Positions 11,038 through 22,059 of a DNA stretch of 64,000 bases are shown here, piece after piece. The notes below the pieces were generated by a model. That model was given only the letters and a program-made list of their open reading frames with translations, was not told the origin of the DNA and made no database searches. This DNA is from Salticus scenicus (taxonomy: Eukaryota > Arthropoda > Arachnida > Araneae > Salticidae): contig OZ005652.1 in NCBI GenBank assembly GCA_963930645.1, forward strand, positions 269,740,006-269,804,005, read 5' to 3'. The position numbers and the translations under genes are program-made. Within the stretch, counting starts at the first letter, position 1. Each line of letters begins with the position of its first letter.

Positions 11038-11844
11038 TTTGGAATGGGAGGGGATATTTTGTTCTAAAAGTGATTGCTGCGAAACAAAATTTTGTGCCTT
11101 TTAAAGATTCATGCAGATTGCGAGTGATGTATTTAGTGATTTTTTTTTTTTTGTGTGTGTGTGTGAAGCATACAGACATACATATTACAGATTGCTGCAA
11201 AATGTCACCATAGCACAGTGCTAGTGCAATGCTAAATCCAACCTACCTGCCCAGATTGACTTTAATTGCTCATAACACAGTAGTAGTGCGACACTAAATT
11301 GAATCTGCATATCTGCTTATACACTTATTCAGTTATATATGGTACTTTTGTTTTGTAATGTTTAATATTTGTTAGTTTTTATTTTTATTTTCTTTTGTTA
11401 AAGTTTTTGAAATGCTACTTTTTACACTTCATTTTTAGGCACTTGATTTAAAACACGTAAAATCAACCATTTTGAAAAAATCATGAGACAAAACTGCAAA
11501 AATGCGCCGAATTGGTGATTTTGAAAAAAGTCACCAAGGAGTGTGGTAAAGCACATTATCACCTCTATTTCTTTTCTGGAAAAAAAAAATAATAATAAAT
11601 AATAATTGTAAATAATTATTGGCAGGGATTCAATCAAATTGTGGGAAATATATATATATATATATTAAACATTTTTCAAAATATACATTTTGCGAAAACT
11701 GCAATATAGAATGGGGAGATTCTGCGTGGGTTGAGAAAACTTGACCCACAGGAACACTTTTGACCCACAACTGGCACAACCCAACATGAACCCGCAACAA
11801 AGTATCATTTAGTGTTCATGTTACGCAGCATTTTTCAAAGGATG
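11038..11844. other. Intergenic AT-rich DNA
   Basis: A TG microsatellite (about 11152-11164) and a TA repeat (11650-11665) are present. No gene is visible. The open frames here are AT-rich and without domains. Confidence 0.4.
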
Positions 11845-11990
11845 CCGCACCCTGCCCTTTTTTGTTTTAGCGACGATGCGCCCTGCCCTTTTTTATTTTA
11901 GCGACGATGCGCCCTGCCCTTTTTTGAAGTGAAAAATGTGCCCTGCCCCTTTTTTTCCAAGTGAAAATGCACCCTTCACTTTTTCAATTG
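11845..11990. repeat. 31-bp tandem repeat, about 4-5 copies
   Basis: CCCTGCCC starts at 11850, 11881, 11912 and 11941, giving a period of 29-31 bp. The best two monomers share TTTTAGCGACGATGCG. Later copies drift to GAAGTGAAAAATGTG. The GC-rich core contrasts with the AT-rich neighbours. Confidence 0.8.
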
Positions 11991-12631
11991 AAATTGTGCT
12001 CTGTATTTTCCCATCTGCAATATCGCTATTTTTAAAGATATTTTAGCGTTTGCTCTGTGAAATATACACTTATAATAGATTTTTATCTGACGTCAAATCA
12101 GACTTCGCTTACCTTTATGCCCAAACGCGATCCGAAAATTCCGTAAGAAGGCACTTCCATGCGATCTATTTGCCATCGGTCTGTATCTTTGCATGACCGG
12201 TAGAAAAAAAATCGTTAGCCACGGTTTCCACCAATGCTTTTGTTCACGACATTGCTGGAAGCTTGCGTATTGGAGATCTTTTCTGCGTATCCAAGAAGTA
12301 GAAATGACTATTACGGAAATAATATAATAATATAAAGAATCACAGAAATTATGTGAAAGTCTGAAAGTATTGAAATCGGCATCCAATTCTCGTATGCAGG
12401 ATTTCAAGTATTCTGCATATTTCGTATTTTGTGCTGAAGCGCAATATTTTTTGCGAAAACTCTTCATTGTATAATTATTATTTTCTCAATTTTGTGTTAA
12501 AACTAACTTACTTAAGAAATCAACAAACATAAAACAGATTTTTCACAAAAGTTTTTTTTTAGAATATTCGGAGGAGAAAATTGCTCATATTTCGGTAATC
12601 AGCTGCAAAAATTATGTAATTGGCAAACATA
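11991..12631. other. Intergenic DNA of mixed composition
   Basis: No domain is recognised. A 124-codon minus-strand frame at 12093-12467 has some non-repetitive composition (SCIRELDADFNTF, SWIRRKDLQYASFQQCREQ) but matches no family I know. It may be a remnant of a longer mobile element upstream of the Helitron-like start at 12632. Confidence 0.3.
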
Positions 12632-15600
12632 TCTCTATATATTAAAAAAAAGTAACTGTCGCTGGCGTCAATTTTTTTTGTCTGCGACAGCATCTTCTCG
12701 CGGAGGGCAAAGTGCTCTGCATCATGAGAGGTATCAGTGTATTCCGACTGCTTCAAGGAAGGCATTTCAGCTGCTTAGAAATTTCTATCATTTTAATTAA
12801 CGAAGTTATTAAGAAAAACGTCGGGTTTATGAAGGTACTCTATTTGCCACCGGAGGGAAAAGTTTCTCTTATGACGTTTTTTTTCTGTGTCTCTGACGTC
12901 ACTTTCCCCAGGAAAATTAAAATGTGATCAATGGTGTAAATAAGAAAATTGAAATATTAGAATCTTTGAGATGCTCGAGAGAAGAAAAAAATTATTTAGA
13001 ATAGCAAAACATGAAAATAACCGATATTTTAAAAACATTAAGTAAAAATTTAATAAAAATGAAATGAAAATTGGTTTATATTTTTATTTTATTGTATATT
13101 ATTAGTTAAGTTTATACTATTAGTTTAGTTTATATTATTAGTTTTTATTTTAACGTTAGGCGAAAAAGATTTAGTAATGAATATAATAATTATGTTAAAG
13201 AACGATTGGTATAAATTTAGAAGTTAAGCCCAGAATTTTTTAAAATGAAATTTACGAGACAACAACATAGATCACTTTATATAAAGATTTAGTTTTTTCA
13301 CTCAAAATATATTTAAAATGATGGATCTTTACTATGACCAATTTAGCTATTTTTAAAATTTAGAAATGAAGAAACTCGTACGTTTTTCGCCAAGGAATTC
13401 ATTTACGCAACCACAATATCCATTTTAACTCTAGCCATGCCTTAAATACTGAGAAAAAGGTACTTACGTATTAACGCCACCGCAGCTAGGTACAACTATA
13501 GTATCTCCCCACAACTGAATTTGGCGATTTTTCTTTGGCGCCGTTTTGAACGATAACAATGTCGTTCTGGACTCTTTGAGATATAATATGGCAGCCTGCA
13601 TGCTGCTTATTTTGGATTTATGATTATATGATTTACGATTTAGCTTATGATTTTATCATTTATGATTTTTAGATTTATGATTTAGTCATAATCGCCAAAT
13701 TCAGTTGTGGGAAGATACTATAGATGTTCACTCTGATAAATAAAATTCCAAAAGATGTCTCGCTGTCCCCCTATGTCACTTGTATGCGAACAACAAGATT
13801 ACTCTTCATTGGCGCATAAGCGCAACTTCTGCTGCGGTGGCGTTAATACGTAAGTACCGAGAAAAATTATAAAATAGTGCAATAATAATAATAATAAAAT
13901 TCACAACCTATTTTTGTGTTTAAGCATTGATGTAAAACTTTACAGTAAACAGAATTTAGTTTAATACAACAGGACTTTTTTTTTGTCTATTTTCCCATGT
14001 AATGGAATGAAGTAACTGCATTGCTAAAATATTTTAGTTAGGCCTAATACAGGACCTCACTTTTAAATTTTTCATTTATTTTGACGATAACTTAAATTAT
14101 CTATCTCAGTTATGCATGTCAAGATTTTTGCGAGAAAAGTCTAAGCTACTTTGGTGCCAAATTTAAAATTTCGCCAAGAGGTTAAACTGTTCGATTGCTT
14201 TAGCACATTTTTTTTTTTTTTTTTTTTTCAATTTTATTTTAAATATTTTTTTAACTTAATTCAAGAGAGAAAAAAAGAAGAATATTTTTTATTTGAGCTA
14301 AATATACAAAATATCTTCAGGTAAAATATTATCCGTACTATTAGAAAGAAAATGGCTAAAGTAGTTTTTCCTGTACCTTTGATGTCTCTATAAATTAAAT
14401 TATATTATCCAATATCATTATATTTCACTCTCCACACGCTTTTTTTACTTTCTAAATTCAATATTATATAATATATATGTAAAAAAATCAAGGTGTAACC
14501 AGTACACATCCAGAAGTTGTAGCCAACAAATATTTAGAAGCTAATCATTAACACAAGTTCAGGAGATATCACCAACAACTATTAAGATGTCATGTTCAAT
14601 ATATACCAGTAGATATCGCCAACGATAATAATTATTCAGAATATATCGCCAACAAGTATTCAGGAGCCATCATGAATATTTATTCAGAAAATATTGTCAA
14701 CAAACATTCAAAAGCCATCCAATGTATGAATGGTGATGGTCTATGTTGAATACTCCAAATCGGCAATTCGTTTTTACAATATAATCAAGGATGAATTTTT
14801 CGCTAATCAGTAGGTTTCGAAAAATGTGATTCCCCCCCCCCCCCCACGATTTAATTTAGTATTTAATATAGTTTAAGAAATGGTAAAATCAGATATTGAC
14901 GGGCATCTTGGCACATTCATGGCGACAATGCAAAATCGCTATCTGAAAGAAATTGTCCTGTCGTACTACTACTAATGAAATGTTTAAAATAATTGCAATA
15001 ATCACATAAGATATTTATTTTCAATGGATCCGACTAAATCATATTCTAGGAAAAATGCACTTTAAAAAGTTGCATGTTTACTGTTATAAGCACGATTTTA
15101 AACCTTGTTGTACATTAGAAATAAATGTAGAGTGTTACATATTGCCCTAAATTAACTAAAAAAAAAATTCAATAGTAAAAAATATCGGCATTAGAAAAAA
15201 TAAGTTCATAATTTCTTTAATCAAGCAATAATACCCGAAAAATTCATCGTCAAACATTGACAAAAATTTAAAAGGGGATCGTATACCAAAGCTGTAGCCA
15301 TGGGTGAAAGTAAAAAATTTTCGCTGGACTGAAGTAAATATATATATTTTTTGTAATATTGGGTAAAATATAATAAACTCATACATAATGTATATAGATA
15401 TTCAAAACATACATTTCCAAAGGTTACATTAATAAGCATAAGTATGAAAACTTAGGAAAATTATTTATTAATATAATTGAATTAACATTAATAGGGATTA
15501 TAACACATAAAAAAAGACTGAATTCAGTCAATAGACTGAAAACTTTGACCCATGGCTGTAGCGCTAAATCGTTTAGATAAGAATTTCTCTCTGTTCTAAA

Positions 15601-15958
15601 CAGTTATTGTTATCGTTGTTTATTTTGTGCGTCTAGCTGTTTAACATATGTTTTCTCTCAAAATAATGGCAAATTGTTATTAAACTGTCGAACGTTAAGA
15701 CAGATTTTTCACATATTTTAAACGATATAATATTAAATATTGTGTATTTCAATGTGATACCATATATGGTGGATTTCTATAATATTGTTCAACTTTTCTC
15801 TTGTGTTATGTATTATTAATATTCCAATTCAATGAAAGGCAAAGTTGCGAATAGTCGGGCAAAATCCAGCAAGGGTTAATGAGCGAAGCAAGTCGGGGTG
15901 AGGGAAAGCCTTCCTCGGGGGTTGGTGAGCGGAGCGAGCAGGGGGCAGAGCCCCCTAG
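12632..15958 (+). mobile_element. Helitron-like element, TC...CTAG, 3.3 kb candidate
   Basis: The left end begins A|TCTCTATATATTAA (12632) and the right end is hairpin GGGGGC-AGA-GCCCCC (15941-15955) running into CTAG|T (15955-15958). This fits the Helitron rule of 5' TC, 3' hairpin plus CTRR and insertion between A and T. The first ~330 bases ('tctgcgacagcatcttctcgcggagggc...') and last ~130 bases are diverged relatives of the two ends of the ~950-bp minus-strand elements at 41678-42626, 45819-46767 and 49938-50885. No Rep/helicase gene is seen, so it is non-autonomous if real. Most of the interior is not shared and may include later insertions. Confidence 0.5.
13459..13858. mobile_element. 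400-bp MITE with 28-bp TIRs and 8-bp TSD
   Basis: Perfect 28-bp terminal inverted repeats start GGTACTTACGTATTAACGCC (13459-13486) and are matched at 13831-13858. The 8-bp direct repeat GAGAAAAA flanks it at 13451-13458 and 13859-13866. A second inverted repeat of about 34 bp (13496-13529 with 13690-13723, containing CAACTGAATTTGGCGATT) lies inside, placed asymmetrically. An 8-bp duplication suits hAT or Merlin-type transposases. No open frame is present, so it depends on another element. Confidence 0.88.
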
Positions 15959-16009
15959 TGGTTTAAAAAAAAAAAAAAAAAAGGGCAGAAATCTCGCTGA
16001 TTTTTAACG
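15959..16009. other. A-run next to Helitron-like 3' end
   Basis: A TGGTTT spacer and an A-run of about 18 bases (15964-15981) directly follow the CTAG end. No gene is present. Confidence 0.4.
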
Positions 16010-16801
16010 CAATATATGTATTTAACATTTGTGATATCAATTTTCAGAAATAGCACGAATTCCGTCAATGATAGCAACGAAAATAGCTGCTTATCTTTAT
16101 TTAGTGAAAAAGAGGAACAATCGCTTTTGCGCAAATAACTGTAATAAAGGTAAGTTTTGTTAATAAAACATAAAACGATGAATTTCGATAACTCACCGTA
16201 AGAAAATTATGTTGTTTTGTAGTAAAATTAACAGCTTATTTCAGCACGTAATTTAAACGATTAAAAGTAAATTTTATCGGCGAAACGATCCCGTATTGTA
16301 GACAGACTTTCGTATTGCATAATTCTGCAAAGTATATATAATGAAAAAAAAAACAATTTTATTATTTTTTTTTGTAAAATAAACTTATATTTCGGCACTC
16401 ATTTTTTTAAAAACATACAGAATTTAACAAATAGCAGTGAAATAATAGTCTATATTAGCAATTAGTTGCTACTGCATAATTTAAAAAAATTAGCAGTAAA
16501 ATGATTGATTCCGTATCTTGGCAAATTTATTGCGTACGTCGGATATCGCATTTGTAAAAAAGAGCAGATTTCATTCAATAACATAGAGATAAAGCCTATT
16601 TCAGCAAACAATTATGATTAAAGTAACCTTAACCTTATTAGGCAACTATGAAATGACTGCGTGTTTCAACAATCTGCCACTAAACATTGTGAATTTCGTA
16701 AATCTCTTTTGAAAAGATTTCAAATTTTATCGATTAACACCGAAATAATATCATATTTTAGCAATTAGTTGCATTTAAGCATAAATTTTTGACAGTTAAT
16801 A
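16010..16801. repeat. Degenerate ~60-80 bp minisatellite, left part
   Basis: Recurring words such as 'aattagc(a/g)g(c/t)(g/a)aaataat', 'gtattt(c/t)(g/a)g', 'ttcagaa' and 'cgcaaaat' return every ~60-80 bases with strong divergence. The same words continue after the mariner, at 18062-18490. The period is irregular and was judged by eye. Confidence 0.5.
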
Positions 16802-18061
16802 TTGGGTGTCTGAATTAATTTGTAGAGTTTTTTTTTTTTTCGAAAATTGAGGCTTTATTGTGCAAAAATAATTACAAATAGATTATTCAAGGTATTGACC
16901 ATCACTAGCCACTACTTTTTCCCATCTTTCTGGCAGCATACGAATTCCGCGTCGGAAGAACGAATCGTCTTTAGAGGCAATCCAAGACTCAACCCATTTT
17001 TTACAATCTTCATAAGGAGTGAAGTGTTCCTCAGACAGGCCATGGCTCATCGATCAAAACAAGTGGTAATCAGCTGGAGCAATGTCTGGAGAATACGGCG
17101 GGTGAGGTAGGACCTCCCATTTGGTCATTTCGATGTAGGTTTTGACCAGTTTTGCGACATGCAGACGAGCATTGTCGTGGAGGAAAATGGTTTTGTCACG
17201 TCTATCGCCATATTCTGGCCGTTTTCCCTTTAATGCACGGGTCAAATGCATCAGTTGTTTTCAGTAACGCTCCCCTGTGATTGTTTCATTTGGTTTAAGC
17301 AGCTCATAGTAGATCACACCCCGCTGATCCCACCAAATACAGAGCATAAGGTTGGATCCATGGATATTTGACTTCACCATTGATGTTGATGGTTGGCCAG
17401 GCATAACCCATGACTTTCTCCGTTTGGAATTGTCGTAGTGGATCCACTTTTCATCTCCAGTCACAATTTGATGCAAAAATCCCTTCCTTTTTTGTCGTTC
17501 AAGCAGCTGTTCACATGTGAAAAAATGCCTTTCCACGTCTCTAGGTTTCAGTTCATATGGGACCCAATTTCCCTGCTTTTGGATCATTCCCATGGCTTTC
17601 AGGTGTTTGCTGACTGTCAAAAGTCAACTCTTAATGATTCAGCTAAATCTTGAAGCGTTTGGCATGGATCTTCATCGAGCAATGACTTCAATTCTTCATC
17701 TTCAAATTTTTTCGGCTGCCCGAGTCGTTCCTTCTCTTCCAGCTCAAAATCGCCACTTTTAAATCGAGCAAACCATTTCCGACACGTTTGTTCAACTAGT
17801 GCATGCTCACCATAAACGTCCACTAAAATTCGATGACTATCGGCAGCGCTTATCTTCATGTTAAAGTAATGAAGTAGAACTCCCTGCAAAAACACTTTAT
17901 CCGGCATAAAGTTAGACATATTCGATGAAGTAAAAAATTTTGTTATTTACGCTTCAACCAAATGACATATACTAATAACGATATTCAATGATAGTAGGTT
18001 TACGGGGAATACTAGTCACGCCATCTATTAGAAAACCCTACGAACTAATTCAAACACCCAA
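16802..18061 (-). mobile_element. Mariner DNA transposon, 1.26 kb, dead
   Basis: Terminal inverted repeats: TTGGGTGTCTGAATTAATTT at the left (16802) and CGAACTAATTCAAACACCCAA at the right (to 18061), with three mismatches over about 25 bases. TA precedes the left end, while the right flank reads TTGTA, so the TA duplication is not intact. One transposase gene occupies almost the whole minus strand. It interrupts a degenerate minisatellite that continues on both sides. Confidence 0.93.
16883..17919 (-). pseudogene. Mariner transposase, near full length, three lesions
   Basis: From the start MSNFMPDK at 17919 to EKVVASDGQYLE and TAA at 16883-16885, about 345 codons, the normal mariner length. 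Domains in order: N-terminal helix-turn-helix with CRKWFARFKSGDF, second helix-turn-helix LLDEDPCQTLQDLAES, first catalytic Asp in IVTGDEKWIHYDN, second in FLHDNARLHVAK, third in SPDIAPADYHLF (DD34D spacing). Three lesions are visible: a one-base frameshift at about 17620, a TGA at about 17261-17263 and a TGA at about 17054-17056. Both stops sit where relatives usually have Arg, so CGA-to-TGA change at a CpG is likely. The sequence resembles the mauritiana/mellifera groups. All catalytic Asp codons remain. Confidence 0.95.
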
Positions 18062-18490
18062 TTGTAAAATAACCCTGTATTTCAGAATTACACCGCAAAA
18101 TTATTGCATATTTTGGGATTCAGCTTTGAAAACAGCGTAAATTTTTATAAATTAGCGGCGAAATAATTGAGTATTTGGAGCTCGAACTTTTTAAAGAATA
18201 AGAATTTCATCAATTAGGCACTAAATAATACATGTTAGCGGCAAAATAATAGCGGTATTTGGGAATTAAATGGAAATTTTGATTTAAAAATTGACACCAC
18301 AGTTAGCGTTGAAAGTAATCTCGTGTTTTCGAAATCAGCTGCAAAATTATTGCGTATTTCGACATTCAGCTTTCAGAAAAAAAGCACAAATTACATCTAT
18401 TTTTGACGAAATAATTTAGTATTTCGGAATTTAACTTAAAAAATTGCAGAAGTTTCTTTGATTAGCGAAGAAAAAAAAATTAGGCAAAAT
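18062..18490. repeat. Degenerate minisatellite, right part
   Basis: Continues the word pattern of 16010-16801 ('ggg/cattcagctt', 'gaaaacagcgtaaattt', 'attagcggcgaaataattgagtattt') after the mariner insertion. No gene is present. Confidence 0.5.
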
Positions 18491-18630
18491 TATCAATGCG
18501 GGAACGATAGATCGGGTTTTCACTGCATATATAATTATATTAAAACTAGAATATAACTAAAATTATATTTAAAATATCTTGTATATTGCACCTACTTTAA
18601 AAAAACCCACTGTTTTAAATATTCACAGTC

Positions 18631-18666
<36 letters not shown>

Positions 18667-18679
18667 ATTAAAAATTGTG

Positions 18680-19190
18680 TCAATCACAGAATTTAGTTTA
18701 ATACGGAGGACTATTAATTTCAATCTGTAAAATTTTAATTTTTTTTTCTCATCTTTTGACTGTAAAACTGGGCCACGTACTTTTTAAAATGACTGAAATA
18801 AATTAAAATGAAGTGTTGCCACCTAAATTTTCTACTTTAGTTAATTTTAAAAAATCTAATTATTGTGTCGAAAAACTGTTTGCACCCCTGGATTCAGAAA
18901 AATCACCCATTTCGTTTAGTACGGAATTTGTAACAATAGGACTGATACTTCTTATTTGTTTTCAGGTTTACATAAAACTGGCCTACAAAAAATAAATTGA
19001 AACTAATAGTTCTCCATCCTAACAAAAAGTTTTGTTAATATTTTTGAATAACAAAGCCTCATTATGCATTTTTATATACAATTTTGCCCTATGACTGGCC
19101 CTAATAAGAAAACTGAAATGTTCGAATTAAATTCAAAGATTTGATTGAACTTTTAAAATATTCCTTTTTTTATTAACTTTTAATATAAAA
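18680..19190 (+). repeat. Dispersed repeat, family B, plus strand
   Basis: This ~0.5-kb segment is a diverged copy of the minus-strand segment at 26540-27010. Shared landmarks are 'cagaatttagtttaatac', 'ggccacgtac', 'actttagttaattttaaaaaa', 'ctggattcagaaaa', 'gaatttgtaac' and 'tacaaaaaata'. Inside lies a 60-codon frame at 18813-18995, also open in the other copy, that ends in a hydrophobic segment (ILLICFQVYIKLAY). Differences between the copies change many amino acids, so I do not call it a gene. An A-run of about 30 bases lies just upstream at 18633-18664. Confidence 0.7.
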
Positions 19191-19442
19191 GCAGGATAAA
19201 AAAGATTTCAAAGAGATAAAAAGAAAATTGTTTTTCGGGTAAATGCTAGGGGTTTGCAAAATTGATTCATTAAAAAAATGGTTCAAATATTTAAAATATA
19301 ATATTTTAAACACACAACACACACAAAAAAAAAGAACTCATTTTCGACTCTGTTTTTTTATCATCCACCTTATTTACAGAAAAAAGGTACCAAATTTTCT
19401 AAACAAAATGTGGGGACAAATTGGCGAGATGACTAAAATTTC
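19191..19442. other. Intergenic AT-rich DNA
   Basis: Short stretch with a CA/A-rich tract at 19310-19333 and no recognisable gene. Confidence 0.4.
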
Positions 19443-19814
19443 AAAATAAGAAATGGCGACAAGCAATACTAAAAAAAAGTGCAGCTTGCAACAAAAGCTT
19501 TACTTTGAAAAAACGATTATGCAGAAAATAATAATACCAAAAGTGGGGACTTTCCCCACAAAATGATGACGTATGGTGGCCTTATCCTATTTTGAATCAA
19601 AACGCATTGTTATGTCTGGTAAAGTGCAAAACATAATAAAAGTTATTACAAGATAAATCATTCTAAGTAAAATTCCATTTAAAAGAATATAAAAATTTAA
19701 TAAATGAAAATTAATGTACTGGGAAGTTAGTGTGGACTTACAGCTGATGAGGTATTTGTTATCCACTTGCTGCTCACTAAAGAATTTAGAAGAGGTAAGT
19801 GCGTGAATCGAAAT

Positions 19815-19848
<34 letters not shown>

Positions 19849-20160
19849 CAATTGTGTTTTAAATAAATAATAATAATAAATCTTCCTGTAATACATTTAA
19901 AAATAAACGTCGATTCTATTTTCCAGTAGTAGTAAAAGCGTAGTATGACAGCGAGAGCTGCAAATTGTTTAAAGTTCAACAGATCAATTTAACAGCTAAA
20001 GAAAGAAATGTTTATGGTTAAAAATATACATATAATTTGAGTTATCTTCTCTGGATTACTGTATTTGTTCCATAGTCTTAATTTATTTTCTTTTATTTAG
20101 ATGAAAATTTTACTGTTGCTTTCAGAGACGCCAGGCTCAGTTGTCCAGGAAGATAATGTC
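19443..20160 (+). repeat. Left arm of a large inverted repeat
   Basis: The arm matches 22060-23057 on the opposite strand. Left landmarks in order are 'aataagaaatggcgac', 'gcagaaaataataat', 'gatgacgtatggtggccttatcc', 'gctgatgaggtatttgt', 'taaatcttcctgtaatacattt', 'cagctaaagaaagaaatgttta' and 'tctctggattactgtatttgtt'. All recur in reverse complement and reverse order. A T-run sits at 19818-19842. Confidence 0.85.
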
Positions 20161-20619
20161 ATCCAGTCTCTGCATTCAAAAATTATATTTATTATAATTT
20201 TTTTTCAAAGAAAAATATTTTGCAGATAAACCTGCAGTTTTACCTGCAGGTGTAAAACTAATGCCAACTCGAGTCGCAGAGCGAGTAACCCACAGGTACC
20301 CAAGCAACCCAAAGCACACCGGATGAGTCGATACTGCAAATCTCATCTCAAATCAATACTCTGAATCATTACAAAATATCAAAAATACATTTTAATAAAA
20401 TAAATTATTGCTTCAGTCTGGTGCTTGTTTTGAAATTCACAGAAATAAATTAAGCATATTTAAGATTAATAAAATAAACATTTAAAACAGTAATAGAAAT
20501 TTGAGCTACTTCACCACAAAAAAAAAAATTTCGGAGGGCTTTCAAGTTTTAGCACATAAAATTCAGTGTTATGAATTAAATAACTTGAAGATTTCCCACA
20601 ATTTTCAAAACTTGCATGA

Positions 20620-21150
20620 ATCTGAAAATGCATGAAAATCTGTACAAAAGCAATCACAAAAAAGTATAAATAAAGTCACTGGATGCAGCTTATTCGTTGT
20701 GCACGAATCTGAAAATGCATGAAAATCTGTGCTACAGCGGTAAGTATTCTAATATTAAAACCAAAATAACATCACTGGATACCCCTAATTTGATGTGCAT
20801 GAATAAGAAAATGTATAAAAAACTGCACTGCAGCAATCAGTATCCCGATATTAAAACTGAAAAAGCATCACTGGATACCTCTATTTCATAGCGCATAAAT
20901 CAGAAAATGTATGAAAATCTGTAGTGCAGCAGTCAGTATACCGATATTAAAAAAAAAAAACAAAAAAACATCACTGGTTACCCCTAAATCATAGCACATG
21001 AAACAGAAAATGCAGAAAAATCTGTATTGCAGCGGTCAGTATCCCGATATTAAAACCAAAAAAACATTACTGGATACCTCGTAATTCATGGTGCATGTGC
21101 ATTGGAAAATGCATGAAAATCCGTACTGCATCAATTATTACCATGCACTA
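20620..21150. repeat. ~95-bp tandem repeat, about five copies
   Basis: 'tcactggat(a/g)c' recurs near 20677, 20772, 20869, 20972 and 21067, and 'gaaaatgcatgaaaatctgt' or its variants recur in step. The period is therefore 90-103 bp. It lies in the spacer of the large inverted repeat. The 64-codon frame at 20697-20891 is part of the array, not a gene. Confidence 0.85.
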
Positions 21151-22059
21151 ATTTTTCCTAAATAATTGCACTTATTAAAAAAAAAATAATAATAATAAAA
21201 TACACTCAAAAAATTAATTTTTAAATCTCAAATACACAAAAAAAATCATTCAGCTGGGCCGCATTACGATAAACATACACGAATGATTGGTGCATTGAAA
21301 GGAGAATCAAAGTTCCGAGACAGTTAAGCAAAGTTTCTATACAAAATGGTTACTATTAAAAAGTGTCGATACACTGAATCGCATCACAGCGTCACAAATT
21401 GCCAATGGGTTGGGTGCCCCATAGTAAAGCTTAGCTTTTAGTTTTTGTTTTAATAAATTATTGCATGCATCACTAACTTATCTATATACTTACAAGATGG
21501 TTACAATTAAATTTCCACTGTAAACAGTCCCTATAAGCTAAAATGGACAAGTGCATCTCAAGAATCATAATCATCTCTATATAGCAAATTTGATAGCGCT
21601 TCCACTTGCCTATTTCAACTGCGAAAAGTTGTTTAAAGCAAAAGTTTAATTACGACACTTTTGGGGCCAATTTATTAAATTTTTTGGTTGAAAAACAGGT
21701 TATTCATAAAAATCAATAATCTTGAAATAAAAAACCTTTCACATCAAAATGGGAAACATATTAGGCCTGTGAATTTTATCATAATTTACATATTTTTTGG
21801 GAATTTAAAAAAGGAAATAAAAACAAACAAACAAACAAAAAAGAACACTTAGTTTAGATAGAAGCTCACAGAACACAACACAATACAGAAATGAACTAAA
21901 CAAATAAATACACTACATGCATGCAAGCAGAAATGAAAAACATATTAAAAAGGACAAAGTTACCTGTATCTATAATTTCTAAAAAATAATAATACATAAA
22001 AGCTCATTGCTCTATTCAACTTTTTTTTAATTCTTTTACTAATAAAAAGTTAAATTTTC
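21151..22059. other. Spacer DNA inside the large inverted repeat
   Basis: AT-rich with several A-runs and AAAC repeats (21824-21842). No protein domain, RNA or clear repeat is recognised. Confidence 0.4.

Noticed and set aside
12093..12467. 124-codon minus-strand frame as a gene
   Set aside because: No family recognised and no supporting neighbour; could be a transposon remnant, but the evidence is too thin for a call.
20280..20345. CGGATGAGTCGATAC, which resembles a hammerhead CTGATGAGTC core
   Set aside because: No GAAA, no stem II partner and no stem I partner nearby.
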